Origin: Aurelia coerulea
Taxonomy: Eukaryota; Cnidaria; Scyphozoa; Semaeostomeae; Ulmaridae
Length of the DNA: 64,000 nucleotides
Assembly: GCA_039566865.1 (NCBI GenBank)
Contig: CM076961.1
Coordinates: forward strand, 15,089,501-15,153,500
Reading direction: 5' to 3'
How positions within the stretch are numbered: the first letter of the stretch is position 1; each line of letters begins with the position of its first letter. Under the pieces are notes generated by a model. The model had not been told where the DNA came from. It did not search any database and worked only from the letters and a program-made list of their open reading frames with translations. The position numbers were made by a program, and so were the translations under genes. Shown one piece after another: positions 12,201 through 24,244 of this stretch.

Positions 12201-15200
12201 TTGGAGTATATTTCTATTTGGGTCATTAGAAAGGTCTTGGTCATCATGTGATAAAAGGTGCATTCGAAAATTGTTTAAAAGATTGGTGATTTCGACAGAA
12301 GGTCGTAATAATTCAACAAGTCCAATGAGAAGATCTCGTCGTTGAACATCAAAAGAAGGGCAGAGCAACAAAAGGTGCTCCATATCCTCAATGCTATCGC
12401 TCTTTGGGCACATTGGGTTTATGGTATCCCTAAAATTATGCTTGAATTTGTGAAAGTAAACACTGGAACTAAACATATGTCAGATAAATTTTGAAAGCAA
12501 ATTGATACCAATACCATTGCTTTGATGTCTATGGAATAATAGTAACCATTCCAACAGGGACTGTCTTTTCACTCACCCGGTGTCCTGTATCACCAATATG
12601 TTTTCTTACCTGTGTCTAAGGTGACTTTGTATTCTTGAGGGTCGTAAATATCATTGGATGGTGGACGCCATTCAAAGATGGCATTATCTGATGGGATGTA
12701 CCATCTGAAGCTATGAGTTACCCATTTTACACTTCTTGTTGTCATATTGGCACAGACGAAATCCATGTAAGGACAGTGGAGTACACATTCACTATAAAAA
12801 TATAGAAGTAGTTACTTTGAAATATATCATTTGCCTCAAGGAAATACAGTAAATCAATAGTAATGAGAAATCAATTCCAATGGTTTGAATGATTAGCAGG
12901 CAACATGCATTGTGTCTGCCATTTTCCAACGACATCGCTCTTTCCAGACCCTTTCTATATCATTCGTCACTTAGTCCTCTTTTGCAACCAAAGTAAATGA
13001 ACGGTACAAAATGGAGGTAGAACAAAAAAGACACCTATTGTTTCTCCTGCTATAAGCTATGCCTACGCATGTGGCGAAGTCACGAAATACTATAGGCTAT
13101 TTCTAGAATTGCATATGCAGCTTTTGAGCCCTTGATCATTGCTAAAGAATTTTTTTAAGCTGTTCATATCCAGAAATAGATGACATCATGTCTAGTTTTG
13201 CTATGGACGGCACAGAATATTGTATTTCGCTGTCGTTTTAATGTTAACAGTGATACAAAATAAGCCTTTGAGTTAGCTATTTATCTCCGTCAACTACTTT
13301 ACAATGCTAATCTTAGGTGCTGGATCTAAGAAAACAAAAGAAAGTTCTTGCAAGATTTATCCATTATTTTACTGAATTTGGTGAATTGGACGTGTAGATT
13401 ATAGATGTGGGTACCCTGGATATCAGAACCAATCAGAAATATAAATGATGACAAGAAAAATGGAGAAGTTTTTGATTTTTTCGAGGCTCTGGTACCCAGG
13501 GTAAAATGTGGAAGGATGATAGATCAGATGAAATTTTACCACCCCTCAACGAAACAATTTTCAGCCTCACTCAACATATATGTTCAATCCTTTTCAGTAA
13601 AATTTGAGATACATTTTACCTTTACCAGGGTTAAATTATGCTGTCCGTAGCCGACTTAAAGGCAAGCAGGAGCTTCTAGAGCAAATAATTAAACGTCGTT
13701 AGTGTGTAAATTTGGATAAGATGGAATTAGTTTTCTTTGAAATTGTTTGGTAGCTGTCATACTCACTCGTTATTTTCTCGAATGTAATACTCATTAGGGC
13801 ATTCAGTCTCCATACAAGAGAAGTTCCCATACAGATCAAGACACAGGGAGTTGATGCGACAACTGTGAATCTTGTCCTCGCATTCGTAGATCATTGCTAG
13901 GGAGGAGGAAAGGTAATGGTAATTGTGGTTTTGTTTATATTGATTATGATGATGATATTAATAAGTACCCAAGACTGTGAAACTACTGTTTTTCCCAAAT
14001 GTGATCGAACCTTCATTCGTTCTTTCAGAGAAGCTAAGACACCGAAACATTGGGAATGTTTATAATTTGCCTAGTTAAAATGGTTAAACTTAGATATTGA
14101 AACATTGGTTTGTAGTTTAGACTGAAACTCCAGGTTCTGCAATCTCCAAAATAGATGGTACAAATTTCACATATTGCAGATGCACCCAAGATACCCTAAG
14201 ATACCCCTATAAAGTAGTGAAAAATTTCACTAAATTATGCTTCGCAGAACAGTGACTTACGCTCACAGAAGTAACTGTTTGTATTGAGTTGAAATCCTTC
14301 ATAACAGATGCATTCGTAAATACCAGGTTTATTCTTGCACTCGCCAGGGCCACAAATAGAAGGAAAAGCAGTGCATTCGTCAATATCTAAAAGAGAACAA
14401 CATAATTATGAACGGAAATAAAATTTTATTGTCCACCTGGTTCACTTTGAAGGTGTTGTGGTGCAGTGGTGTAATCCTCTGACTTTGCTGCCAGAACAGT
14501 CAGGTGGCGTGGGTTCGATACCCGGTAGGACCCCACCACTTGAGCGTCATGACAAGGGGTCGCGGACTCGATTAGGTCTGCTCTATTTCTGCGATCCCAG
14601 CGCTTGGCGCTGAAAAACGCAACTTCACCTTCACCTTTTGTATGGTAAGGTACTTCTTGTTACTGAATTTGGAATGCAGAAGAACATTGATGACACACTG
14701 AAGCCACATTGTCCATGTCTCTACTATGGTATGACTGATTTTGGTCAAATAGATCTGATTTGCGGAGGGGGAGAGGGGGGTGTAACTCCAAAGGGTTTGG
14801 TATGGATATGTATGCCCGGCCTGTGGGTTAGTTTCCAATATTTTGCCGCGTTATGGATCTGCTTCTCGAGGATTTTCCGAATTATGGGTCGGTAAATATC
14901 TGCTACAATTATCATTAATGAGAAGTCTTTTATTCGTAAAAGGCTCTCATGAAAAGGAGTATAGCTCTACTTATGGCACTTAGCTTATTCGTGTTAGCGT
15001 ATTAGCGTAGAGTATGTTTTCACTATTGGTGTGAAACATTTTAGCCCTGGTGAGTGGGGCTATAATGTTTCTTCTAAGAATATAGGCGAACAATTTCAGC
15101 AGTATAAATAGATACTTGGAGTCCTAGATCATACTCGCATGAAGAAAGAACGTGAAGATGAAAAAGAAGAATATTACGTTACCTTTGCATGTTCCCAACT

Positions 15201-18200
15201 TTTGATCAAAGTAAAACCCAAATTTGCAGTCGCAAAGGTAGGAACCTCTGGTATTGATGCAGTTGCCTCTTCCGCATGGGTTCTTCCCTTGAGAACATTC
15301 ATTAGAATCTGAAAGAATATGCACAGTGGAAAGGCACTATTATAAATATTAATGAAAATCTCCAATATCTACAAAGTTATTAATAAAATGAGTTTTGGTA
15401 CCGAAAAATTAAAGGCAATGTGTCCATGTAAGTAGCATGCTTCGAGGGGGGATAGTTCGCAAACATGTGATATTTTCCTATGTATTCACGTGATTCATGT
15501 GATCAGCTTTCGTGAGAATACGAGGTTGAGTATTGGATGACTTCCCACGCAGTCTAAAGTCCAATGTTTTTCATGTTTTTTTTATATACACAATCTAAAA
15601 ATATACAATTTAACAAAGACATAGTTACAAAAGACGATACCATTGGGAGCATGATAGGCATGGCTACCCTAAATGATCTTAACAAATAACAATACAGATA
15701 CTAAAGGCTATACCAAAGTTTCTGTTGGTCTCTCCTAAGGGAGAAACCGGCTTAATCGAAAGATATGGCGACACTACTGCTTGAATCAAAATTGAAAATT
15801 GAATCAGTAACAACAGCCAAAATTGAAAATTGACAGATTTTGGTATAGTCTTTAGTAACATAGATACATTTACTATACATATATTATTTTATAAGAAGTT
15901 AAAGATTAATAGAGAAGGATGAGACAGAAGATTAATTTACCTAGGTTTGTAATTGCTGGTGCTACAAGAAACGCTCTGATGTATGAATGAATTTTAGCGT
16001 TGATTCCAAAATTTCTTTTTGTTGGTTATGAGAAAATCTTTTATCACCATACAATATTATTTGCAAAAGGGTTTGATTTGGCAGGTTTAAGATGTTGTGT
16101 AGTTGCAATACTTCGTTAACCGCGCCTAGGAGATCACGCCTTTGATCATCATATGCATGGCATTGCAGCAAGAAGTGTTCAGTATCCTCAATTCCATCAT
16201 TAATTAGACACATTGGGTCAACTGTGTCTCGAAAGTTATGATTGAATTTGTGACAACTTAGCTTACTGAGGCCTACGCGCAGCTGGGTGAGGATGGCAAC
16301 ACCTTTGGATCATAAATTCCATAAACAGGTTGACCATAAACAGGTTTTTCATGTGATCAGTTTAAGACAGACTCAATCTAAACCAATCAAATCATCCAAA
16401 AGCTGCATGCATGTCAGCATTTTATCAGCAGTTTCATCGAGTGTGCATGCAACTATTATTTACGTGGGCACACTGCCTTTAACATGGGACCAATCCATTT
16501 TCATTGTATAAGTTCGTTTGAGCCTGTCTAATCTTCAAGAAAATGTTTAATCTCGATTTGTCCTGGTTCAGGATGCTCTTAGACTTGCCCCAAGTATATC
16601 TCTTCAATCTGTCTTACCGTTGTTCCCTTTTCGGTAGTTTCATTTTGTCAGCAGTTTCAACGAGTGTGCATGCCACTGATATTTATGTGGGCACACTGCC
16701 TTTAACCTGGGACAGATGCAATTTCATAGTAAGTTCGTTTGAGCCTGTCTAATCTTCAAGAAAATGTTTAATCTCGATTTGTCCTGGTTTAGGATGCTCT
16801 TAGACTTGCCCCAAGTATATCTCTTCAGTCTGTCTTACCGTTATTCCCTTTTCGGTAATTCCTGGATCCGCCATTCTAAGGGAATGGTCTGAAGACTGGA
16901 GAGAGGGGTAAGTCTAGGATGATCCAGGCACTCTTACCATTTTTAATATTTTAACTGCATGTCCTATTGTTAGTTGCCTCAGCTTATCAACAATCAATCC
17001 ACAAAGGGTGTTTTCTCCAATCTTCTTTGTCAACAAGCTTTGTACCTTTTCATGTACTTTGGCAAGAAACTCTTTACAAGAAACTCAGCCGTTAGATCGC
17101 AGACAAGCAGAAATCCAAGTTCTTGGACAAAATTATTCAAGACGTCTTTTCCTTTGGTTGTGCTTCAATATTGTATTCACAGGTATTCGTGTATTTTGTC
17201 CTCTTGGGAGAAGGGAGTCCCCCAGAATAGGTTATTGATCCCAGGGGGAGTTTCAAACGAGGATTCTTTTTACTGACTCACCCGGTGTAATAGATAAGTG
17301 GGGATAAGTGAGAATGGAAGTTGTTACCTATGCAGGATCTGCCACCTCCATCGAGCTTGAAACCTTTGCGACAAGCACATTGTGGTTTACGGCCAACACG
17401 TGATACACAAAGATGCTGACATCCAACTTCAGAACAGCTGTCTATGGCATTCTTGAAACGAACATCCAGCAGATCTGTGAAAATGTGTAAATGGTGAAAA
17501 TGGAATTTGCTTACTTTGAGGAACCATTATGGAAAAAAGGTGTATCTTTCGCCAGTCCATGTCATCTTCACTGATGCATGCTTGTCAGTTCTTCACGTTT
17601 TTACTTTCCAATTTCAAATTTATCTATCTGTATCTTTCAATGTAAGTTGTAATTTCATGAATCCCTACTCATATTTATCCCTACCTACCCTCTGCAAATG
17701 ATCTAGTGATTTTCTAATTTCAATTTTGGAGTGCACTAATTTTATCTTGGCTAATTTTAAATAATGGACTGTTGATGTTCTGTGCAATTGTAAAATATGT
17801 TACCAATTGGCTAGGACCATTGGTCCGGTTATCAGTAATAAGCATGTTTCTTTTTTTTTCAATTAAAATGAACCACTTTGCGACACCACTTTGTGAAACC
17901 AAGGAGAGGAAAAGACAATGACAGCCCTATAGATACCAGAGCTTGTTTCACATTGAAGGTCCGGCGGTCTGGCCAGCATAGGCGATAATGCTGAGCAACA
18001 GAAAACCCGGTCAAGCAAACAACAACGAAAACAACTGCCGCCGCCACTGCTCCCTCTATAGAAGCATAGAATCCCCCCCCCCCCCCCCCATTGCTCAAGA
18101 CACTGCGCTGATGCGCTGATGAGGCTTGGGTTCCTTGTTCACAAGATCATAGAGTTGAATACACGTTTTTTTATTAAAAACGTGGATCAGCACATAGTAT

Positions 18201-19698
18201 TAAAAGTTTCTTAATTTCGCATGACAATTTTGGTGTTTTAGTAGTAAAAGTTTCTTAATTAGTTTCTTATTTTTTGGGGCCTACATTGCGTTATGGTTTG
18301 AATTTGAGCCTTCTTATCGACAAAGGGCTTGCATTTTGCATCGATGTTGTCATCACGAATAAGCCATGCGTTACCAATTTTTTACAGTCAAAAAGTTAAA
18401 AAATGTCGTGCCAACCGTAATCTACCGATTTTTATTCTAGAAATGAAACTTTAGAGTTTCTTAATTATTCTTGGATGTAGTACTAGAGTTTCTTAAATTT
18501 TCGGTCATCGTAGTACTAGTTTCTTATAAGCCAGTTTCTTACAAAAACCGTGTATTTGAATTATGTGTGGATGATAATACAATTTGCTGTTATTAGTCTC
18601 GCTCAGGCAAACTAGTCAGCAATGGCTTCATTTAGTTTGATCCATTTCCAAGCTTTTTCTTGGTCTCCCAATGATCGATACCGTACGTTTGTTCTTCTGT
18701 TTTTTCAACCATCGCAAGATTTGTGAGGAGACGACCTTTTTGACACGATCCTTCACAGATTTGAAATGGAGTGGCAAATTTTATCGAGGTGAATTTTCAA
18801 ATCTAATTGAATATCTTTATTTTCAACCGACTAAAAGCTTGTTAACACTATCGTGATGATGTTGCAGCAGGGAAGGGTTCTTTACTTTAATTATCACGTA
18901 TTTCACTGACCAAATATTGGGGATACTCAGCATAGGTTCCAACTCTTTAAAAAGGCTGGTGTAAAATTCAGTTACTTTTTTCTTTGAACTGAATGACTTC
19001 AAAGAAACTTCAGCTATTTCTCTATAATTCTGCCGTTGGACTTTTCTGAAATCTTCGATATTTTCAGAATTAAAGTGTTTTTCTACTTTTTCAAGAATTC
19101 AAGAAAACTTTTCAAAAAAATTTAAAGCCATCGTAATTTCTAAACTGTTTGAAGCAACATGACATAATTTCGAAGAAAACCATAGTTTATGGATGTCTAC
19201 AATATAGTATTAAGCAAAAGTCTGTCACTTTTCTGGTTTATGATTTAGAAATTTGATGACGTGACACCCTCAATGAGTTAAAATGTAACACACGCTGAAA
19301 TTTCGAAAAATATTGAAAACTTCTGAGAAGTCCAACGGTAGAATTAAAAATAAGTAACTAAGGTTTGTTTCAAGCCACTCATTCCGAAGAAATTCATCAC
19401 AGAATTTTACACCCGCTTTTTTACGCCGAGTTTAAGATTTGGAAGCTATGCTGGGATACTTTTTGGACATCCAACACCAAAATACCAACAGTCTAAAAGC
19501 CTTTCCGAATGTCATTTCAGTTGCAGTGCAGTATCCTATTTGTTTACTGTTTCAGACGTTTTCTTCTCGCTGCTCCTTTGGAACATCTTGAGCAAGCTGA
19601 ACTAAGTAAAATTCCCACTTACCAGTTAAATTCCTGGATGGAGCTGCATATGCCAGCTTTATCAATGCTATTGCTATGGTTACTGCAAATAGCTGCAT
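9072..19698 (-). CDS. FBLN: Small fibulin-like secreted extracellular-matrix protein (complete, 7 coding exons)
   Basis: Coding exons: 19698-19623, 17474-17328, 15308-15183, 14386-14261, 13896-13767, 12791-12610, 9244-9072. They total 960 nt, 319 residues plus TAA, and every junction keeps frame. Exon 1 gives a signal peptide (MQLFAVTIAIAL...AYA). EGF1 (about 27-74) has six cysteines. EGF2 (75-116) and EGF3 (117-158) begin DSNEC and DIDEC, calcium-binding EGF signatures. EGF4 (159-203) reads YEC...NFSC...ECP. Residues 204-319 match the fibulin-1/hemicentin C-terminal domain: a C-x3-C-x6-C cluster, then PRPIPGPRSFIMRMNID and SSRKVVVIVVSVS, parallel to the known VRPIVGPF...SHRNVVNV end. Fibulins are secreted matrix glycoproteins that bridge elastic-fibre and basement-membrane proteins. 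At 319 aa it is shorter than vertebrate short fibulins (about 440 aa). Introns carry MITEs, a SINE and LINE pieces. It could instead be called hemicentin-tail-like; the secreted EGF-fibulin class is secure. Confidence 0.88.
9445..9998. mobile_element. TA-flanked MITE, GGAGTAC family, copy 1
   Basis: TA-CTGGGTCTCCCAAAAAAAG / CTTTTTTGGGACGCCCGG-TA; both arms start with AGTACTCCTGTTT and its complement. Located between the fibulin stop and exon 6. Confidence 0.85.
10003..10170 (+). mobile_element. 5S-rRNA-like SINE, head half
   Basis: GTGGCCGAGTGGCTTAAAC (tRNA A-box-like) then TGAAATTAAGC...GGATGGGTGACC, the 5S rRNA internal promoter layout (box A and box C). It continues to TTCGGAAGGGACGTTAAACTA, then is interrupted by a foldback element; the tail resumes at 11655. 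Confidence 0.7.
10171..11650. mobile_element. Long foldback element inserted in the SINE
   Basis: Arms of about 450 bp: TGTAATTAATGTGAAAAATG at the left mirrors CATTTTTTGGCATTAATTAC at the right. Large internal blocks (e.g. around 10250-10440 and 11376-11580) are imperfect inverted copies. No coding capacity. Boundaries approximate. Confidence 0.75.
11655..11770 (+). mobile_element. 5S-rRNA-like SINE, tail half
   Basis: AGGGGTCCCATGCCTGGATG ... GCATGCATAGTGGGC ... AGCCCACTTAAAATAAATTA then (ACT)n. The same tail occurs at 58710-58803. Confidence 0.7.
12024..12480 (-). mobile_element. LINE reverse-transcriptase C-terminal fragment
   Basis: Reads FHKFKHNFRDTINPMCPKSD...EHLLLLCPSFDVQRRDLL..., the post-RT zinc-knuckle-like tail shared with two other fragments here. 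5'-truncated, in a fibulin intron and in the host gene's orientation. Confidence 0.8.
12610..12791 (-). CDS. FBLN: Fibulin-like exon 6 (first half of C-terminal domain)
   Basis: 182 nt. It continues the frame as DECVLHCPYMDFVC, the cysteine cluster that opens the fibulin C-terminal domain, then a beta-rich stretch with WVTHSFRWYIPSD and EYKVTLDT. The donor is ACAG|GTAAGAAAA in phase 1. Confidence 0.85.
13767..13896 (-). CDS. FBLN: Fibulin-like exon 5 (EGF module 4, fibulin-specific)
   Basis: 130 nt, acceptor TCCTCCCTAG| and donor ACGA|GTGAGTATG. It reads MIYECEDKIHSC...LCLDLYGNFSCMETECPNEYYIREN, matching the last, atypical EGF of fibulins and hemicentin, where an ECP motif leads into the C-terminal domain. 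Confidence 0.88.
14261..14386 (-). CDS. FBLN: Fibulin-like exon 4 (calcium-binding EGF module 3)
   Basis: 126 nt, phase 1-1, acceptor CTCTTTTAG| and donor GAGC|GTAAGTCA. It encodes (D)IDECTAF...CGPGEC...GIYECICYEGF...FCE, a canonical cbEGF. The same length and phase as the preceding exon fit tandem exon duplication. Confidence 0.92.
14452..14637 (+). mobile_element. tRNA-derived SINE (family S1)
   Basis: A box TGGTGCAGTGG and B box GGGTTCGATACCC, then body GCGATCCCAGCGCTTGGCGC and tail of CTTCACCTTCACC. In a fibulin intron, antisense to the gene. Confidence 0.85.
15183..15308 (-). CDS. FBLN: Fibulin-like exon 3 (calcium-binding EGF module 2)
   Basis: 126 nt, phase 1-1, acceptor TTCTTTCAG| and donor AAAG|GTAACG. 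It encodes (D)SNEC...CGRGNCINTRGSYLCDC...GTCK, one cbEGF with its Asp/Asn ligands and the aromatic spacer residue. Confidence 0.92.
15955..16293 (-). mobile_element. LINE reverse-transcriptase C-terminal fragment
   Basis: Reads LTQLRVGLSKLSCHKFNHNFRDTVDPMC...DTEHFLLQCHAYDDQRRDLLGAV, same tail type as at 12024-12480 but clearly diverged. In the intron between fibulin exons 2 and 3. Confidence 0.78.
16418..16865 (+). repeat. Two-copy tandem duplication (about 223 bp)
   Basis: CAGCAGTTTCATCGAGTGTG ... CCCTTTTCGGTA occurs twice in a row (from 16418 and 16641), about 95% identical. Fibulin intron 2. Confidence 0.85.
17328..17474 (-). CDS. FBLN: Fibulin-like exon 2 (EGF module 1)
   Basis: 147 nt between TTTCACAG| and |GTAACAAC, phase 1 to phase 1. 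It encodes LLDVRFKNAIDSC then a six-cysteine EGF domain with CQHLC and CACRKGFKLDGGGRSC. It lacks the D-x-D-E calcium signature, so it is probably a non-calcium EGF. Confidence 0.88.
18929..19452. mobile_element. Mutator-like MITE family A, copy 2 (fibulin intron 1)
   Basis: AGCATAGGTTCC / GGAAGCTATGCT with flanks GGGATACTC and GGGATACTT (8 of 9 match). The interior carries a ...ATGACGT... segment and an inverted copy of it, as in the others. Confidence 0.82.
19623..19698 (-). CDS. FBLN: Fibulin-like exon 1 (start codon and signal peptide)
   Basis: The ATG at 19698-19696 opens 25 codons: a hydrophobic stretch (LFAVTIAIALIKLAYA) followed by APSRNLT, a typical cleavable signal peptide. The exon ends at a strong donor, ACTG|GTAAGT, in phase 1, exactly what the EGF exons downstream need (G+AT makes Asp). 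Another in-frame ATG lies 23 codons upstream, but it would place a polar leader before the signal core, so the inner ATG is preferred. Confidence 0.75.
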
Positions 19699-20471
19699 TT
19701 TTGATAAATTTAGGCCTAGTTTTTCGCCAAAATTCTTGCCAGCGAGTTGCAAAGATTTATTGACCACTTTCTAGACTTATCAACGCTAACATCCCACGGT
19801 GTTTTTATAAAGATACAAAATCAACTGGGTATTATTCCTGAAAAATTGCCAAGTATTTCTATGCACAGTTTTAAAGCGTTTTAGTAACGAGAACATCTTT
19901 GAAATTTTGCTGTTTTTGGTTTATCTCTGCAGTGAAAATTCAGCATGTCAAAACATGTGATTTAATTCGGAAACGTTACAAAACTGTGATGAAAAATGAA
20001 GCACACTGTTTCAAGACTATTTTGTTGTAACCTAAATAATGAATCATATGTCATACAGCTTAATTTCCCCCTGAAAACATCGAGTGACCAAGAGGGCCTA
20101 CAAATTCTCCAACCACAGACAGCGTGTTGTGACCAAGAATTCATTCTTACAGCCTAGAAATGCTCTAACCACTGACAGTGTGTTGTACTAAAGGCGTTGA
20201 AAACTTGCTGGTTAATCGGCTCACTGCTGATAGAGTAGTGTTTTGGGCGTTCATTTACTTTCAAATGAGACATTTCTACAGTAAGTTGTGTATTTTCTGA
20301 GCTAGAAAACTGACTCAGCAAATCCTTGTTCAACCTTTTGATAAAGCTATTCGGTTAGAGAGCATTGACTAAGGAAAATGCTGCCCCAAGTGGCCCCAAG
20401 TCTGTTTCGTGTCTTTCCATCTGAAAGTAAACTTTGCTTCGCTTTTCCCTTTTGTAATCTTTGAGGAAATG

Positions 20472-21068
20472 CCGGGTGTCCCAAAAAAGTATACAGATTT
20501 GGTTAACTCCAGCGATGTGAATTTAGCTTTAATCAATGGCTAATCACTCTCAAAATTTTCCTCGATAGTTAACTTGAACATAGACACCTCGTTTGTTGGT
20601 ATTGGTGATTTGAGAGCAGAAATATCAATCTTGAAAGCTCAAATTTTCGTCCACCTGCAAACCAGAGCTTTGGCCTTTTGGCCTAAGGAAGTTCCTGAAG
20701 CACATTGAAATTGATAACTGAAATTAATGAAAAATTCAGAAACTGCCCAATGGGTGACTGGGGAGGGGGTGACTTCTGGAAAACAGAATAACACAAGATC
20801 TAATATTGTTCAACTTTTATCAAGGCTATCGTTGATTTATACGCTGTGCCTTAAGAAATCGCTAGGCCAAAAGCTCTGGTTTGCAGGAAGAGGCACATTG
20901 AGCTTTCAAGATTAATATGTCTACTCGCAAAGCACCAATACCAACAGACGATGTACCTATGTTCAAGTTTACTATCGAGGAACATTTTTAGATTGATTAG
21001 ACATTGATTGAAGCTAAATTCACATCGCTGGAGTCAACCAAATCCGTATACTTTTTTGGGACACTCGG
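20472..21068. mobile_element. MITE, GTATACAGATTTG family, full copy
   Basis: CCGGGTGTCCCAAAAAAG...GTATACAGATTTGG / CCAAATCCGTATAC...TTTTTTGGGACACTCGG. The TA duplication appears mutated (TG/CA). Confidence 0.82.
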
Positions 21069-21405
21069 CAGACTTGTGGCAAGTCTTCACTGACAGTGAC
21101 TTCATCATTGCTATTAATATTGTTTTAAATGAAATATCCAGAGAGTGGACAGCTTTGGGACTAAATTGGGTGTCTGTTGTAGAAGGAATTCCTCGGAAAG
21201 AGGTTTGATTATAAGAAAATGAATATTAGGAACCACTTTAGGACAGTTTAGTCGTTCTAGCGGATAACTAGAAAAGTTAAAACGTTTGATAGCCTGCGGA
21301 ATGAAAAGTATGTGGGCGATATTCAAAACTTTAACTGTTCATCTATCAGTCAAAGGCTAACTTAGATGTAAAAATATCTTTTGATAACATTACTCATCTT
21401 TCAGA

Positions 21406-21754
21406 CCCGGGGGGGGGGGGGGGGGTACTTAGTATATTTTGCTGACGCCAGACGCCATGTCCACTCCTTTCCGGGTATCGTTTTCGCCTCTTTTTTCTAA
21501 CGCCGGGTATCAAAAGAAGCCAATTTCTCTAAAGCCGGTTGTTCAAACGTGTTATTTCATTGTTTTTCGACGAATTTTTACGTTTAGGGGTATGCTTTTT
21601 GCCGATTTTTACGTTTTGGGATATGCTTTTCGCCGATTTTTTCTAAAGCCGGCTATCATTTCGAGGGAAAATTTCTAAAGCCGGTTGAAAATTTTTTCCC
21701 TTGGAGTGCACCCCCCCCCCCCGTACAATTGAAAGTCAAGTACCCCCCCCCGGG
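21406..21754. mobile_element. G-tract MITE (8-bp duplication), copy 1
   Basis: CCCGGGGG...GGTACTT / AAGTACCCCCCCCCGGG with 8-bp flanks CTTTCAGA. Interior repeats TCTAAAGCCGG and TTTTTACG phrases. Confidence 0.85.
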
Positions 21755-21910
21755 CTTTCAGACCCAAATATAAGGAAAATGCTGGCAATGTTTGTAGATT
21801 TCCAGATTCCGGGTAGATTCCAGGTTTGTATTGAAATGAGAATTCCACGTTTGATTGTGATCCTAGCCTCCATGCATATACAGTCTAAGTTTGCCTAAAT
21901 TTTCACATCT

Positions 21911-22373
21911 AAGGGCCTGATTACATGAGAGTTTTCAATCCCGGGGTTGAGTTTCAACCCACCTGCCTGAGTTGAAATAAATTTGCTATTACATGGGTAT
22001 TTTCACTCCCGGGTATGAAAAAGCGAGCCGTAAAATTTCATCCCCGGGTATGAAAAAGCTCGCCATGCACAATACAAATTGCATGCGTCAATAACAATTC
22101 GACCCCGGGGTTGAAACAAGATTGCGATTACATGGACATTCACGTATTGAAAACAATGGGGATTAACGGCTCAAAAGTTTCACCTCGGCTAGGTCAAGGT
22201 GGGATGAGATTTCAGCCCCGGGTGTTATTTCATCCCCGGGGTTGAGATGTCACCATGTAATCGAAAATTGGAATCAATAAAGGAATAAATGGAAAGGTGC
22301 GATGAAATTTCAACTCGGCCAGGTGGGTTGAAATTCAACCCCGGGGTTGAAAACTCCATGTAATCAGGTCCTA
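21911..22373. mobile_element. CCTGATTACATG MITE
   Basis: GGGCCTGATTACATGAGAG / CTCCATGTAATCAGGTCCT with CCCGGGGTTGA blocks repeated in both arms. 460 bp, no ORF. Confidence 0.75.
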
Positions 22374-22374
22374 A

Positions 22375-24240
22375 GTTAGCCTTTGACTTACAGATTAACA
22401 GCGTAGTTTTGAATATCAACTGCGTAAAGTTCATTCCATAGCCTGTCAATTGCTTCAACTTTTTTACTCATCTGGTAGTTCTAACATATTTTCAATTTCA
22501 ATAGAACCACCACCTTGAACCATATGGGTAGTTAGGCGGAGCAGTGGTGCTTGATTCCCACAGTTTTGTTCTTTTGTGGAGGAAATCATTATTTACTGCA
22601 ATGAAGGAACTATACCTCCTCCTCAGAACTATGGAAATTATTCCTCCGCAGGTACATATTAGTTGCAGCTCTCCTCCATGGAAGCACACCAGCAGAGTCT
22701 AGCTACCCATGCTTTAACGAAGATTAATGCTCTCTCAAAATGAACTATTGCCTCTGTTCTAACGTTGGATCAAATGAAGAATTCAAATAGAGAATCAAGG
22801 ATCATGAAGTAATGTCTAACTTTTTGATAACCAAGTGCATTGATTTTTAATCTGATAATTACATTACAAGTGTGTCAATATGATGAACAAAGAACTGACC
22901 AGGACAGCAGTGGCGGAGCCAGACAAAATAGTGAAGGGGTAAAAGTCCAACATTTTCAAACTGGGGGAGAGTAATGAGGTATACCTAGGCATTTTTATTC
23001 TAATTTTAACCAAACATTTAGAAATGGGGTCCAAGGCTCATTACATGTCCTAGTTGTGCTCCTCGATAAACTGATAATCGCTATAACCAGTTGAAGCATA
23101 CCTAGTGCCGTCATCCAATTAATTCAATAAACGAAGCGGAAATTGGGACTGATGTAGTTAGTCTAATTCACCCCCTCATACCCTTGGCTCCGCCATCGCA
23201 GGGCAGACAGTCGTCAATGGCACTTTAGATTCCATTATAAACTTTAACTGAACTACTGGGTGTCTCAACGGTATATCAGCGTTTGCCGAACTATGCAATC
23301 ATGAATTATCATGAATTAACATGAATTATAAACCAATTTCAATAAACTTTTTACCAGTTTGAAGCGAAAATGCTAACTTAGATTAGAAATCTATTCCACT
23401 AAAATGTGTCACATCGTTCTGGAATCATGGACAATTTTACTTGGAAGCTAATTTAAAAAATCCTGCGAGGACCTAAAAATTATGATTCAATTTTATCCGG
23501 TTTTCAGTTTTGATAACATGACAACTGTATCAATTATTTTCTAAGGAACTTAAAATGCAACCAATCGACATTTACATGTAACATGCACATATTTGTCATT
23601 AAATTATGCTTCTTAGAGGATTATCATGCTTGCCTTTGTTAGTTTAAGCTAAAGCGTCGGGAAATCGGTGTTGACATTTTTAGTTCCCTTCTAGGAACGT
23701 TCAACACTAACTCCCAAGCAAGATAGCCCGTAACTTAGAATGCTATGACAGATTTCAATGAATTAAAGTTTTAAATTGCGAAAACTGGGACTATTTCGTG
23801 AGTCTGATTACAAGCTCTAAAAGAATGGATACATTGTTGCTTAAAGTTATTGCCTGAATTCGAATCTATTCAATACAACAAATATATAAAGTTTCAACAA
23901 AAATTTCCATTTTAATTACTTTAGCTTTCATAATATATTTACAATGAACTGAAACATAGTTAATAATCAAAGTTTGCAAATGAAATTCTTGTGATAAAGT
24001 ATATTAATGTACTGTATCGTACTGTAATTTATGTCACAAAAATTTCGTAACAGAAAATTGTGGAAAATTTGAGAATGCTTTTTCGGAAAATTTAAAAAAT
24101 TGAATGCTACAAAATGTCGAATTTTTCTTCATCCGTTTTTGTTGCTTTAGGTAACTTTCAGTAACTGAAAGCTAGGTCTAGCCAAAAACCTTGTTTCCAT
24201 TTGAACTCGTTCTGCTCTTTGTTTAGTGCCCGTTTTGGTT
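22375..24240. other. Intergenic stretch
   Basis: Apart from the dispersed repeat at 23037-23170 I see nothing supportable. CTGGAGTTCT-like hairpins at 22560-22680 are weak. Confidence 0.4.
23037..23170 (+). repeat. Dispersed repeat, copy 1
   Basis: AAACTGATAATCGCTATAAC ... TGGGACTGATGTAGTTAGTC; a second copy is at 46157-46283. Confidence 0.65.
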
Positions 24241-24244
24241 TTGC

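Noticed and set aside
14452..14530. tRNA gene
   Set aside because: A and B boxes are present but no acceptor or anticodon stems pair; it is the head of a repeated SINE.
17859..18098. Minus-strand 79-codon frame starting with poly-Gly
   Set aside because: Glycines come from a poly-C run; no compatible splice sites or homology.
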